In this document: positions 44,873 to 53,771 of the stretch, piece by piece
Numbering within the stretch: position 1 is the first letter of the stretch
Layout of the letters: each line of letters begins with the position of its first letter
From: Streptomyces clavuligerus
Lineage (GTDB): Bacteria; Actinomycetota; Actinomycetes; Streptomycetales; Streptomycetaceae
DNA length: 64,000 nt
Direction of reading: 5' to 3'
NCBI RefSeq assembly: GCF_005519465.1
Contig: NZ_CP027858.1
Coordinates: 1,054,001-1,118,000, forward strand
Position numbers and translations under genes: made by a program
The notes under the pieces: generated by a model
Seen by the model: only the letters and a program-made list of their open reading frames with translations
Told to the model about the DNA's origin: nothing
Database searches by the model: none

Positions 44873-46480
44873 ATGGAGCTGACTCCCTCGGCCCACCTCG
44901 ACACTTTCACGCGGGACCATCTCCCGCCCCCGGACCAGTGGCCGCTGATCACCCCGCTGCCCGGACCGGACCGGATCAACTGCGGGGTCGAACTCCTGGA
45001 CGGGACCATCGCCCGCCTCGGCGGGGACCGGCCCGCCCTGCGCGCCGCCGACGGCACCGTCTGGAGCTACGACGAGCTGCGCGAACGGGTGGACCGGACC
45101 GCCCATGTCCTCAGCGGCCCGCTGGGGGTCACGCCCGGCGAGCGGGTGCTGCTGCGCGGCCCCACCTCCCCCGGGCTCGCGGCCTGTTGGCTCGCCGTGA
45201 TGAAGGCGGGCGCCGTGGCGGTGACCGTCCTGGACCGGCACCGGCCCCCGGAGCTGGCCGCCATCTGCGAGATCGCCGCCGTGCGGCACGCCCTGTGCGA
45301 CGCGCGTTCGCTCGCCGACCTGGAGGCCGCCGGGGTACCGGGGCTGCGGATCACCCCGTACGGCGGGGACACCCCCCGCGATCTGCTGCGGCTGACCCGG
45401 GGGCGGCCGACGGTCTATCCCGCCGTCGACACGGCGGCCGACGACGTGGCGCTCATCGCCTTCACCTCCGGCACCACCGGCAGGCCCAAGGGCTGTCTGC
45501 ACTTCCACCGCGATGTGCTCGCCGTCGCGGACACCTTCGCCGCCCAGGTGCTGCGGCCGGAGCCGGACGACCTCTTCGCGGGGAGCGCGCCGCTGGGCTT
45601 CACCTTCGGCCTCGGCGGGCTCGTGGTCTTCCCGCTGCGGGTGGGCGCGGCGGCGCTGCTGCTCGAACGGGCCGGTCCCCGGCAGCTCCTGCCCGCGATC
45701 GCCGCCCACCGGGTGTCGGTGCTGCTCACCGCGCCGACCGCGTACCGGGTGATGCTGTCGGGGCCGGACGACGGCGGTCTCGGCCCGCTGCGGCGCTGTG
45801 TCTCCGCCGGGGAGAACCTGCCCGCGGACACCTGGCACGGCTGGCGGGAGCGGACCGGGATCAGGATCATCAACGGCATCGGGGCGACGGAGCTGCTGCA
45901 CATCTTCATCTCCGCGGCGGACGACGCCATCCGCCCGGGGACGACGGGGGTGCCGGTGCCGGGCTGGCAGGCCCGGATCGTCGACGGGCAGGGACGGCCG
46001 CTGCCGGACGGGATGCCGGGGCTGCTCGCGGTGCGCGGCCCGGTGGGCTGCCGCTATCTGGACGACCCCCGGCAGCGGGAGTACGTACGGGACGGCTGGA
46101 ACATCACGGGCGACACCTATGTCCGGGAGTCCGACGGCTACTTCCGCTATGTCGCCCGCGCCGACGACATGATCGTCTCGGCCGGGTACAACATCGCGGG
46201 ACCGGAGGTGGAGGAGGCCCTGCTCTGCGACCCGGACGTGGTGGAGGCGGCGGTGGTGGGCCGTCCCGACCCGCTGCGCGGCCAGATCGTGGTGGCGCAC
46301 GTGGTGCTGCGCGAGGGGGTGCCCGCCGGGGAGGCGACGGCGGAGGCCCTGATGGTGGCGGTGCGGCGGCGGCTGAGCCCGTACAAATGCCCCCGGGAGA
46401 TCGTCTTCACCCGGGAGCTGCCCCGGACACCCACCGGAAAGCTCCAGCGCTTCCGGCTGCGGACGGGCCGCCCGGCGTGA
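44873..46480 (+). CDS. Benzoate/2-aminobenzoate-CoA ligase family AMP-forming synthetase
   Basis: Protein of 535 residues in the benzoate-CoA ligase family. The ATP/AMP motifs are IAFTSGTTGRPKGCLHFHRD (P-loop), INGIGATELLHIF, DGWNITGDTYVRESDGYF and the hinge/catalytic Lys at YKCPREIVFTRELPRTPTGKLQRF. The His-rich CLHFHRD after the P-loop and the TELLHIFIS segment are typical of aryl-CoA ligases. It would activate an aromatic acid as the acyl-CoA, and the fused monooxygenase downstream points to 2-aminobenzoate or salicylate. ATG at 44873 is preceded by GAGAAGG. Its 3' end runs into a 16-bp tandem repeat. The PaaX-type gene follows on the same strand. Confidence 0.85.
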   Translation: MELTPSAHLDTFTRDHLPPPDQWPLITPLPGPDRINCGVELLDGTIARLGGDRPALRAADGTVWSYDELRERVDRTAHVLSGPLGVTPGERVLLRGPTSPGLAACWLAVMKAGAVAVTVLDRHRPPELAAICEIAAVRHALCDARSLADLEAAGVPGLRITPYGGDTPRDLLRLTRGRPTVYPAVDTAADDVALIAFTSGTTGRPKGCLHFHRDVLAVADTFAAQVLRPEPDDLFAGSAPLGFTFGLGGLVVFPLRVGAAALLLERAGPRQLLPAIAAHRVSVLLTAPTAYRVMLSGPDDGGLGPLRRCVSAGENLPADTWHGWRERTGIRIINGIGATELLHIFISAADDAIRPGTTGVPVPGWQARIVDGQGRPLPDGMPGLLAVRGPVGCRYLDDPRQREYVRDGWNITGDTYVRESDGYFRYVARADDMIVSAGYNIAGPEVEEALLCDPDVVEAAVVGRPDPLRGQIVVAHVVLREGVPAGEATAEALMVAVRRRLSPYKCPREIVFTRELPRTPTGKLQRFRLRTGRPA

Positions 46481-46543
46481 CGGCCACCCGGCGTGACGGC
46501 GGCGCGGCGTGACGGCGGCGCGGCGTGACGGCGGCGCGGCGGA
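46474..46543. repeat. 16-bp tandem repeat
   Basis: GCGTGACGGCGGCGCG is repeated three times with a partial fourth copy upstream. The first partial copy contains the ligase stop codon. It separates the ligase from the PaaX-type gene by a 123-bp gap. Probably replication slippage; no function is evident. Confidence 0.7.
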
Positions 46544-46603
46544 TGTGCGCGCGAGGCGTCGCGGCGCGGACGGGAGCGCGTCGGCACGACCTAGAGTGAT
46601 CGC

Positions 46604-47467
46604 GTGGCCGAGCAGCACACACCCCGTTCCCTGATCGTCACGCTCTACGGCGCCTACGGACGCGAGGCCCCCGAGCCCCTGCCGGTGGCCGAGCTGATCC
46701 GGCTGCTGGGCGCCGTGGGCGTCGACCCGCCGTCGGTGCGCTCGGCGGTCTCCCGGCTCAAACGCCGGGGGCTGCTGCTGCCGGGCCGGACCGCGGACGG
46801 CGCGGCGGGGTACGCCCTCTCCGCGGACGCGCGCCAGCTCCTCGACGACGGCGACCTGCGTATCTACGGCCGCCGTCCCCCGCTGCTCTCCGACGGCTGG
46901 GTGCTCGCGGTGTTCTCGGTGCCGGAGTCGGAGCGGAGCAAGCGCCATCTGCTCCGCTCCCGGCTGGGGCGGCTGGGCTTCGGCACGGCGGCGCCCGGGG
47001 TGTGGATCGCCCCCGCGCGGCTGTACGAGGAGACCCGGCACACCCTGCGCAGGCTGCGGCTCGACCCCTATGTGGAGCTGTTCCGGGGGGAGCATCTGGG
47101 CTTCGCCGCGACGGCTGAGGCAGTGGCGCGCTGGTGGGACCTGGGGGCGATCGCCAAGCGGCACGAGGAGTTCCTGGGTGAGCAGGAACCGGTGCTGAGG
47201 GCCTGGTGGGACGGGCGGGAGCCATCGCCGGAGGGGGCGTACCGGGACTATCTGCCCGCGCTGGACTCCTGGCGGCGGCTGCCGTACCTGGACCCGGGGC
47301 TGCCGTTGGAGCTGCTGCCCCCGCAGTGGCCGGGGGAGCGCTCCGCGCAGGTCTTCGGGGAGCTGCACGCGCTGCTGCGGGATGTGGGGGCGCGCTTCGT
47401 CCACGGCCCGGAGGCCGCCCCTTTGCCGGACGGTCCCCCCGGGGCCGCGCCGGTGGGCCCGGGGTGA
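46604..47467 (+). CDS. PaaX-family transcriptional regulator
   Basis: Protein of 287 residues with the PaaX layout. A winged helix (about 8-75: SLIVTLYGAYGR, LIRLLGAVGVDPPSVRSAVSRLKRRGLL) is followed by the PaaX central region (about 90-180: LSDGWVLAVFSVPESERSKRHLLRSRL, split across strands) and a C-terminal domain with HEEFLGEQEPVLRAW and YRDYLPALDSWRRLPYLDPGLP. Such proteins repress aryl-CoA catabolic operons and are released by the aryl-CoA ester, so the CoA ligase product is the likely inducer. GTG at 46604 has no strong ribosome-binding site. Probable targets are the shared dyads at 44.8 and 51.0 kb. Confidence 0.87.
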   Translation: MAEQHTPRSLIVTLYGAYGREAPEPLPVAELIRLLGAVGVDPPSVRSAVSRLKRRGLLLPGRTADGAAGYALSADARQLLDDGDLRIYGRRPPLLSDGWVLAVFSVPESERSKRHLLRSRLGRLGFGTAAPGVWIAPARLYEETRHTLRRLRLDPYVELFRGEHLGFAATAEAVARWWDLGAIAKRHEEFLGEQEPVLRAWWDGREPSPEGAYRDYLPALDSWRRLPYLDPGLPLELLPPQWPGERSAQVFGELHALLRDVGARFVHGPEAAPLPDGPPGAAPVGPG

Positions 47468-47539
47468 GCCGGGGCCGACCGCGGTGGGCCGCGGTCGGCC
47501 GGGGCTCCGGAGGGCCGGTGGGCCCGGGGTCCACCGTCC

Positions 47540-47790
47540 CGGCGTACCGGCCGGGCCGGAGTGAGCCGGGCTCGGAGGGCCGGTCGGCCCAGGGCGGGCC
47601 ACGGCCTCCGCGCCCCAGCCTGTCCGGGGTGGTCCCCGGCCTGTCCGGGGTGGGCCCCGGCCTGTCCGGGGTGGGCCACCGTCCCGGTGTACCGGTCGGC
47701 CCAGGGCGGGCCACGGCTTCGGCGCACCGGCCGGGCCCGGGGCTCCGAAGGACCCGTCGGCCCGGAGCGGGCCACCGTCCCCGCGCGCCG
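47540..47790. repeat. 21-bp tandem and longer direct repeats between convergent genes
   Basis: CCTGTCCGGGGTGG recurs at 47619, 47640 and 47661, a 21-bp period. A 24-bp segment starting GGTCGGCCCAGGG is repeated at 47582 and 47694. The 324-bp gap between the PaaX-type gene and the fused monooxygenase gene holds no gene. Pairing between GGGCCGGT and GGCCGG-type stretches could make a terminator. Confidence 0.65.
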
Positions 47791-47791
47791 G

Positions 47792-50095
47792 TCACTCCAG
47801 GGTGAGCCGCGGTTTCGGCGCGTCGGTCCGGCCGGTGGGCGGGCGGCGGCTGCCCGCGCGGTACGGCGGCGGCCAGGGTGCCCCGGGCCCGGTGTAACCC
47901 TGCTCGGCCGCCGCGCGCAGGGTCCAGTGCGGGTCGTGCAGATGGGGGCGGCCGAGCGCGCACAGATCGGCGCGGCCCGCGAGCAGCAGGGAGTTGACGT
48001 CGTCCCAGGAGGAGATGGCCCCGACGGCGATGACGGGGACACCCAGCGCTCCCCGGATGCGGTCGGCGTACGGGGTCTGGTACGAGCGGCCGAACTCGGG
48101 CCGTTCGCCGGGGACGACCTGTCCGGTGGAGACGTCGATCGCGGCGGCGCCGTGCGCGGCGAAGGCCCGCGCGATGGCGACGGAGTCCTCGGCGGTGGTG
48201 CCGCCGTCGGCCCAGTCGGTGGCGGAGATCCGGACGGTCATCGGCCGGTCGTCGGGCCAGACGGCGCGGACCGCGTCGAAGACCTCCAGCGGATAGCGGA
48301 GCCGGTGCTCCAGCGGGCCGCCGTAGGCGTCGGTGCGGCGGTTGGTGAGCGGGGAGAGGAAGCCGGAGAGCAGATAGCCATGGGCGCAGTGGAGTTCGAG
48401 GAGGTCGAATCCGCTGTCGGCGGCGCGGCGGGCCGCGGCGGCGAACTCCTCGCGCACGGCGGTGAGCCCGGCCCGGTCCAGGGCGTGGGGCACCTGGCTG
48501 ACCCCGGGCCGGTACGGGAGGGGCGAGGCGGCCGAGAGGGGCCAGTTCCGCTCCGGCAGGGGGTCGTCCATCCCCTCCCACATCAGCCGGGTGGAGCCCT
48601 TGCGGCCCGCGTGGCCGAGCTGGACCCCGATCGCGGTGCCGGGGGCCTGGTCGTGGACGAAGCGGGTGATCCGGCGCCAGGCGGCGGCCTGCTCCCCCGT
48701 CCACAGCCCGGTGCAGCCGGGGGTGATCCGGCCCTCGGCGCTGACGCAGACCATCTCGGTCATCACCAGCCCGGCGCCGCCGAGGGCCCGGGCGCCGAGG
48801 TGGACGAGGTGGAACTCGCCGGGGACGCCGTCGACCGCCGAGTACATGTCCATCGGGGAGACCACGATCCGGTTGCGCAGCTCCAGGGGGCCCAGCCGGA
48901 AGGGGGTGAACATCGGCGGGGTGCCGGGCGGACAGCCGAAGTCCCGTTCGACGGCGTCGGTGAAGGCGGGGTCGCGCAGCCGCAGATTGCCGTGGGTGAC
49001 CCGGCGGCTGCGGGTGAGGAGGTTGAACGCGAACTGCCGGGGCGGCTGTTCGAGGCGGTCCGCCAGCTCCTCGAACCAGCGCAGACTCGCGGTCGCGGCG
49101 CGCTGGGTGGACTCGACGACGGGCCGCCTCTCGGCCTCGTACGCCGCCAGCGCCTCGGCGACCGTGGGGCGTTCCCGCAGACAGGCGGCGAGGGCGAGGG
49201 CGTCCTCGACGGCGAGTTTGGTGCCGGAGCCGATGGAGAAGTGGGCGGTGTGGGCGGCGTCGCCGAGCAGGACCGTCCGGCCGCTGGACCAGTGCTCGTT
49301 GACGACGGTGCGGAAAGCGGTCCAGGAGGAACGGTGGGAGCGCAGCGGCCGTCCGTCCAGGGTGTCGGCGAAGACGGCGGCGCAGTGCTCCAGGGAGCGG
49401 GCGAGTCCGCCGGGTCCGGGGGCGTCGAGCCCGGCGGCCCGCCAGACCTCCTCCCGCATCTCGATGATCACGGTGCTCGCACCAGGGGCGTAGGGATAGC
49501 CGTGGAGCTGCATCACCCCGTGCGGGGTCTCGGCGATGTCGAACCGGAAGGCGTCGAGGGCGAGGTCGGCGGCGAGCCAGACATAGCGGCAGCGGTGGGT
49601 GGCGAGCCGGGGGCGGAAGACGCCGGCGTGGGTCTCGCGGGTGGTGCTGTGGACTCCGTCGGCGGCGACGACGAGGTCATGGGTGCGGGCGAGGTCGGCG
49701 GCGGGGGGTGCCGGGGTGCGGAAACGGAGCCGTATCCCGAGGGTGGCGCAGCGGTGGTGCAGGATCTCCAGGAGGCGGCGGCGCCCCAGCGCGGCGAAGC
49801 CGTGGCCGCCGGAGGTGAGGCGGTGGCCGCGGTGGGTGACCGTGATGTCGTCCCAGCGGACGAACTCCCGCCGCAGGGCGCGGTGGACGGCGGGGTCGGC
49901 GCTCGCGATGCCGCCGAGGGTCTCGTCGGAGAGCACCACCCCGAAGCCGAAGGTGTCGTCGGGCGCGTTGCGCTCCCAGACGGTGATCTCCCGCCGTGGA
50001 TCGAGCCGTTTGAGCAGCACCGCCGCGTACAGGCCGCCGGGGCCGCCGCCGATCACGGCGACCCGCAGCGGCGGCGGCGCGGGGGCCGGGGTCAT
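47792..50095 (-). CDS. Fused anthraniloyl-CoA (or salicylyl-CoA) monooxygenase / Old-Yellow-Enzyme reductase
   Basis: Protein of 767 residues with two flavoprotein halves. Residues 1 to about 375 form a class A flavin monooxygenase: VAVIGGGPGGLYAAVLL, the DG motif VVAADGVHSTTRE and GDAAHTAHFSIGSGTKLAVED. Residues about 390-740 form an Old-Yellow-Enzyme barrel: PLELRNRIVVSPMDMYS, QLGHAGRKGS, ELHCAHGYLLSGFLSPLTN and YGGPLEHRLRYPLEVF. This layout is that of 2-aminobenzoyl-CoA monooxygenase/reductase, which hydroxylates and then reduces the ring of anthraniloyl-CoA, and of proteins annotated salicylyl-CoA 5-hydroxylase/oxidoreductase. ATG at 50095 overlaps the enoyl-CoA hydratase stop. The adjacent aryl-CoA ligase and beta-oxidation genes support the pathway. 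Confidence 0.88.
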   Translation of the reverse strand: MTPAPAPPPLRVAVIGGGPGGLYAAVLLKRLDPRREITVWERNAPDDTFGFGVVLSDETLGGIASADPAVHRALRREFVRWDDITVTHRGHRLTSGGHGFAALGRRRLLEILHHRCATLGIRLRFRTPAPPAADLARTHDLVVAADGVHSTTRETHAGVFRPRLATHRCRYVWLAADLALDAFRFDIAETPHGVMQLHGYPYAPGASTVIIEMREEVWRAAGLDAPGPGGLARSLEHCAAVFADTLDGRPLRSHRSSWTAFRTVVNEHWSSGRTVLLGDAAHTAHFSIGSGTKLAVEDALALAACLRERPTVAEALAAYEAERRPVVESTQRAATASLRWFEELADRLEQPPRQFAFNLLTRSRRVTHGNLRLRDPAFTDAVERDFGCPPGTPPMFTPFRLGPLELRNRIVVSPMDMYSAVDGVPGEFHLVHLGARALGGAGLVMTEMVCVSAEGRITPGCTGLWTGEQAAAWRRITRFVHDQAPGTAIGVQLGHAGRKGSTRLMWEGMDDPLPERNWPLSAASPLPYRPGVSQVPHALDRAGLTAVREEFAAAARRAADSGFDLLELHCAHGYLLSGFLSPLTNRRTDAYGGPLEHRLRYPLEVFDAVRAVWPDDRPMTVRISATDWADGGTTAEDSVAIARAFAAHGAAAIDVSTGQVVPGERPEFGRSYQTPYADRIRGALGVPVIAVGAISSWDDVNSLLLAGRADLCALGRPHLHDPHWTLRAAAEQGYTGPGAPWPPPYRAGSRRPPTGRTDAPKPRLTLE

Positions 50096-50919
50096 CGGCC
50101 CCGCCAGCGCGGGGGCCGCTTGGCGGTGAAGGCGGCGTGGAACTCGGCGTAGTCCTCGCTCGTCATCAGCAGCGCCTGGGTGGCGGCGTCCAGCTCGACC
50201 GACGCCGCGAGCGGCATGTCCAGCTCCGCCGTGAGCAGGGCCTTGGTCTGGGCGTGGGCGAGGGCGGGGCCCTCGGCGAGGGTGCGGGCCAGTTCGGCGG
50301 CGCGGGCGGGGGCGCGGCCCTCCTCGGTCACTTCGCTCAGCAGCCCGATCCGCTCCGCCTCGGGCGCGCGGACGGCCTCCCCGAGCATCAGCAGCCGGGT
50401 GGCGTGCCCGAGCCCGACGACCCTCGGCAGCAGATAGGCCGCGCCCATGTCCCCGCCGGAGAGCCCCACCTTGGTGAAGAGGAAGACAAAACGGGCGGAC
50501 GGGTCGGCGATCCGGAAGTCGGCGGCCAGCGCCAGCACCGCCCCCGCGCCCGCCGCGACCCCGTGCACCGCGGCGATCACCGGGAACGGACTCTCGCGGA
50601 TCGCCCGGACGACCTGACCGGTCATCCGGTTGAAGTCGAGGAGCTGGGCCGTGTCCATGGTGAGCGTGGCGCCGATGATGTCGTCGACGTCCCCGCCCGA
50701 GCAGAAGCCGCGTCCCTCGCCGCCGAGGACGAGCGCCCGTACGGCCCGCTCGCGCGCCAGCTCGGCGAGGAGGTCCCGCAGATCCGCGTAGGCCCCGAAG
50801 GTGAGCGCGTTGAGCCGTTCCGGGCAGGCGAGCGTCACCGTCGCGACGCCGTCACACTGATCGAGCCGCAGATGTCTCCACCGCTCGGTGCGCGTCGCGG
50901 AGCTGGGAAAGGGGCTCAT
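50092..50919 (-). CDS. Enoyl-CoA hydratase/isomerase family protein
   Basis: Crotonase-fold protein of 275 residues. The oxyanion-hole stretches are GRGFCSGGDVDDIIG and AAVHGVAAGAGAVLALAADFRIADPSARFVFLFTKVGLSGGDMGAAYLLPRVVG (shown by segments near 75-90 and 115-165). The usual second Glu position is occupied by GGDMG (Asp), which differs from standard hydratases and resembles crotonases acting on ring or branched substrates. It would hydrate an unsaturated ring CoA ester or open a ring in the aromatic-acid pathway. ATG at 50919 is followed by a Ser/Arg-rich lead of 15 residues. First gene of a two-gene operon with the fused monooxygenase; the dyad motif lies 69-95 bp upstream. Confidence 0.85.
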   Translation of the reverse strand: MSPFPSSATRTERWRHLRLDQCDGVATVTLACPERLNALTFGAYADLRDLLAELARERAVRALVLGGEGRGFCSGGDVDDIIGATLTMDTAQLLDFNRMTGQVVRAIRESPFPVIAAVHGVAAGAGAVLALAADFRIADPSARFVFLFTKVGLSGGDMGAAYLLPRVVGLGHATRLLMLGEAVRAPEAERIGLLSEVTEEGRAPARAAELARTLAEGPALAHAQTKALLTAELDMPLAASVELDAATQALLMTSEDYAEFHAAFTAKRPPRWRGR

Positions 50920-50987
50920 CGGGCCTCCCTCGGCCGGCGGACCTCCTGGACACCGCTTGCCTGCCCTCTGAAGTTATCACCCGAATG

Positions 50988-51014
50988 TGACCGTCGTCAC
51001 GACTCCGCGATACG
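50988..51014. promoter_or_regulatory. Shared dyad motif upstream of the enoyl-CoA hydratase/monooxygenase operon
   Basis: TGACCGTCGTCAC (with the preceding G, arms GTGAC/GTCAC are perfect), then seven bases, then CGATACG. It matches the 44.8-kb site in 12 of 13 bases of the dyad and in all of CGATACG. This is the candidate operator for the PaaX-type regulator. Confidence 0.5.
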
Positions 51015-51024
51015 GCCCCGGGGT

Positions 51025-51055
51025 GCCGTCCCGCCCCGCGCGGGGGCGGGACGGC
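51025..51055 (-). terminator. Terminator of argF
   Basis: GCCGTCCCGCCCC and GGGGCGGGACGGC form a 13-bp stem with a short loop, six bases beyond the argF stop on the minus strand. Confidence 0.75.
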
Positions 51056-51060
51056 GTGGC

Positions 51061-52110
51061 TCACCCCGCCGCCGGGGCCAGGGCCGGGGCGACGGGCTCC
51101 GGGGCCGGGTCCCGTGCCAGCGTCGCGACCATCACGGCCTTGATCGTGTGCATCCGGTTCTCGGCCTCGTCGAAGACGACCGAGTGCTCCGACTCGAAGA
51201 CCTCGTCCGTGACCTCCAGCTCGGTCAGCCCGTACCGGCCGTGGATACCCCGCGCCACGCTGGTGTCGAGGTCGTGGAAGGCGGGCAGGCAGTGCAGGAA
51301 CCGCACCTGCGGATTGCCCGTCGCCCGCAGCACGTCCATGGTCACCGTGTACGGCGAGAGCGCCTTGATCCGCTCGTCCCACACCTCCTGGGGCTCACCC
51401 ATCGAGACCCAGACGTCGGTCGCGACGAAGTCCGCGCCCCGCACGCCCTCCGGCACCTCCTCGGTGAGGGTGATCCGCGCCCCGGTGCTCCGGGCCAGCT
51501 CCCGGGCGCGCCCGATGAACTCCTCGGCGGGCCAGTAGGCGCGCGGGGCGACGATCCGGATGTCCAGGCCGAGCAGCGCGCCGGTGATCAGATAGGAGTT
51601 GCCCATGTTGAAGCGGGCGTCCCCGAGGTAGGCGAGGGCCATCTCCTCCAGGGGTTTGTCGCAGTGCTCGGTCATGGTGAGCACGTCGGCGAGCATCTGC
51701 GTGGGGTGCCACTCGTCGGTGAGCCCGTTGTAGACGGGGACGCCCGCGTACTCGGCGAGCTGTTCGACCGTGGCCTGGGCGTCCCCGCGGAACTGGATCG
51801 CGTCGAACATCCGCCCGAGCACCCGCGCGGTGTCCTTCGCGGACTCCTTGCGGCCGATGTGCGAGCCGGCCGGGTCGATGTAGGTCGTGAAGGCGCCCTG
51901 GTCGGCCGCCGCGACCTCGAAGGCGCACCGCGTCCGGGTGGACGCCTTCTCGAAGATCAGCGCGATGTTCTTCCCCGTGAGCCGGCGGCGCTCGGTACCG
52001 GCGCGCTTCTCGGCCTTGAGCCGGGCCGCGAGGACGATCAGGGCGCGGAACTCCTCGGGCGTGAAGTCCAGCTCCTTGAGGAAGTGGCGGCCTTCGAGAT
52101 CTATGGCCAT
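51061..52110 (-). CDS. argF: Ornithine carbamoyltransferase
   Basis: Protein of 349 residues. It has the carbamoyl-phosphate motif [31 protein letters not shown], the ornithine-binding [13 protein letters not shown] and the catalytic [10 protein letters not shown]. It interconverts ornithine plus carbamoyl phosphate with citrulline. Next to arginine deiminase it may act in the catabolic direction, although as the only carbamoyltransferase in view it could also serve arginine synthesis. ATG at 52110 has AGGAGCAGC upstream; the frame stays open 35 codons further but without conserved sequence. A C-terminal Pro/Ala-rich tail of about 15 residues extends the usual fold. It lies 218 bp after arcA, with a terminator-like stem between them. 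Confidence 0.93.
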   Translation of the reverse strand: MAIDLEGRHFLKELDFTPEEFRALIVLAARLKAEKRAGTERRRLTGKNIALIFEKASTRTRCAFEVAAADQGAFTTYIDPAGSHIGRKESAKDTARVLGRMFDAIQFRGDAQATVEQLAEYAGVPVYNGLTDEWHPTQMLADVLTMTEHCDKPLEEMALAYLGDARFNMGNSYLITGALLGLDIRIVAPRAYWPAEEFIGRARELARSTGARITLTEEVPEGVRGADFVATDVWVSMGEPQEVWDERIKALSPYTVTMDVLRATGNPQVRFLHCLPAFHDLDTSVARGIHGRYGLTELEVTDEVFESEHSVVFDEAENRMHTIKAVMVATLARDPAPEPVAPALAPAAG

Positions 52111-52295
52111 ATGGCTGCTCCTGCTCGCGACGGCGGTGACCGGTCCGGCTCCGGCCCGGCCTGTCGGACCCGGGGCCGGACCTGCATCCGAGTATCCGGA
52201 AAGGGTGAGCGTCAACGGGTGACCATGGAAGTGTATACGATCACCTGTATTGCTATACGGACGGACACCCTACGGAAGCGGGCGCCCGGAGGGGG

Positions 52296-52329
52296 ACCCG
52301 CTCCCCCGGGACACCCCGGGGGAGCGGGC
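52296..52329 (-). terminator. Stem-loop at the end of arcA
   Basis: CCCGCTCCCCCGGG (52297-52310) pairs with CCCGGGGGAGCGGG (52315-52328), touching the arcA stop codon. It suggests that arcA and argF have separate transcripts, or a partial terminator giving different levels. Confidence 0.7.
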
Positions 52330-53561
52330 TAGGCCGCGTCCCGCTCCACCGGGCAGCTCATACAGCGCGGCCCGCCCCGGCCCCGGCCCAGCTCGCTCCC
52401 CGGGATCTCGATCACCTCGATCCCCCGCTTGCGCAAGTATGTGTTCGTCGTGACATTACGCTCATATGCCACCACAACTCCGGGTTCCACCGCCAGTACG
52501 TTGCAGCCGTCGTCCCACTGCTCCCGCTCCGCGGAGTGCACATCCTGGGTGGCTGTGAGCACCCGGATGTCCTGCATCCCCAGCGCGGCGGCGATCGCCG
52601 TGTGCATCTGCTCCGGCGGATGGTCGGTCACCCGCAGCCCGAGCCCCCCGTCGGCGGGCTCGATGGTGTACGAGCGGAGCATCCCGAGGCCCGCGTACTG
52701 GGTGAACGTATCGGCGTCGACCATGGTCATCACCGTGTCGAGATGCATGAACGCGCGCCGCTTCGGCATGTCGAGCGCCACGATCGTCCGGGCCGACCCG
52801 GCGGCGAACATCCCCCGGGCCAGCATCTCCACCGCCTGCGGGGTGGTGCGCTCGCTCATCCCGATCAGCACCGCGCCCCGGCCGATCACCAGGACGTCGC
52901 CGCCCTCGATGGTGGACGGATAGTCGTCCTGCCCCTCGGACCAGTGGTGGAAGTCCCCCGCGAGCGGCCCGGTGAACAGCGGATGGTGCTTGTAGATCGC
53001 CTCGAAGTGCACCGTCTCGCGCTGCCGGGCGGGCCAGCGCATGGCGTTGATGGAGACGCCGTCGTAGATCCACGCCGAGGTGTCCCGGGTGAAGAGATGG
53101 TTGGGGAGCGGATCGAGCAGGAAGTCGTCCAGGTCCATGACATGGAACCGGACCGAGGCGGGCTCGGGGTGCCCGGCCAGGAACTCCCGTTTGGTCATCC
53201 CGCCGACGAGCGCGCCCACCAGCGCGGACGTGGGCAGCTCGTCGAAGGCGGCGCGCAGGTGGTCGGTGGCGAGCGGCCCGTACTCCTTCTCGTCGAAGAC
53301 CCGGTCCAGGACGAGTTTCCTGGCCTCCGGCACCTCCAGCGCCTCACGCAGCAGATCGCCGAAGAGATGGACCTGGACGCCCCGGTCGCGCAGGACGTCC
53401 GCGAAGCCGTCGTGCTCCTGGCGCGCCCGGCGCACCCAGAGCACATCGTCGAAGAGAAGGGTGTCCTTGTTGCTCGGGGTGAGCCGTTTCAGCTCCAGAT
53501 CGGGCCGGTGCAGAATGACCCGGCGCAGCCGCCCGGTCTCGGAGTCGACATGGAATCCCAT
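52329..53561 (-). CDS. arcA: Arginine deiminase
   Basis: Protein of 410 residues, the normal size for ArcA, which converts arginine to citrulline and ammonia. Guanidino-group-modifying signatures are [58 protein letters not shown] (catalytic His and Asp) and the catalytic Cys near the C terminus in [16 protein letters not shown] at 53561 has GAGGATGGG upstream. It precedes argF in the same direction, forming a two-gene arginine-breakdown set. The usual carbamate kinase (arcC) and the arginine/ornithine antiporter are not in view, so ATP production by the full ADI pathway would need genes elsewhere. Confidence 0.93.
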   Translation of the reverse strand: MGFHVDSETGRLRRVILHRPDLELKRLTPSNKDTLLFDDVLWVRRARQEHDGFADVLRDRGVQVHLFGDLLREALEVPEARKLVLDRVFDEKEYGPLATDHLRAAFDELPTSALVGALVGGMTKREFLAGHPEPASVRFHVMDLDDFLLDPLPNHLFTRDTSAWIYDGVSINAMRWPARQRETVHFEAIYKHHPLFTGPLAGDFHHWSEGQDDYPSTIEGGDVLVIGRGAVLIGMSERTTPQAVEMLARGMFAAGSARTIVALDMPKRRAFMHLDTVMTMVDADTFTQYAGLGMLRSYTIEPADGGLGLRVTDHPPEQMHTAIAAALGMQDIRVLTATQDVHSAEREQWDDGCNVLAVEPGVVVAYERNVTTNTYLRKRGIEVIEIPGSELGRGRGGPRCMSCPVERDAA

Positions 53562-53771
53562 GCACCCATCCTCACCGCGCCGGGCGCGTTTCACCCGGAG
53601 AACGGCGCGAGACGGCGGTACGGGGCCGCCCCCGACCGCTGGCCCGTACCGCCCGGCCGGGCCCGTACCGCGTGGGTACGGGCCCGGGGCCGGGGCCCAA
53701 GGCCCCGGGAACGGCCGACGGCCGACGGGCGGCGGACGGCGGACGGGCGGCGGACGGACGGCCGGACGTGG

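Noticed and set aside
52200..52260. ARG box upstream of argF
   Set aside because: An A+T-rich stretch with GTATAC and CTATAC half-sites exists, but it does not match the known Streptomyces ARG-box pattern well enough to call.
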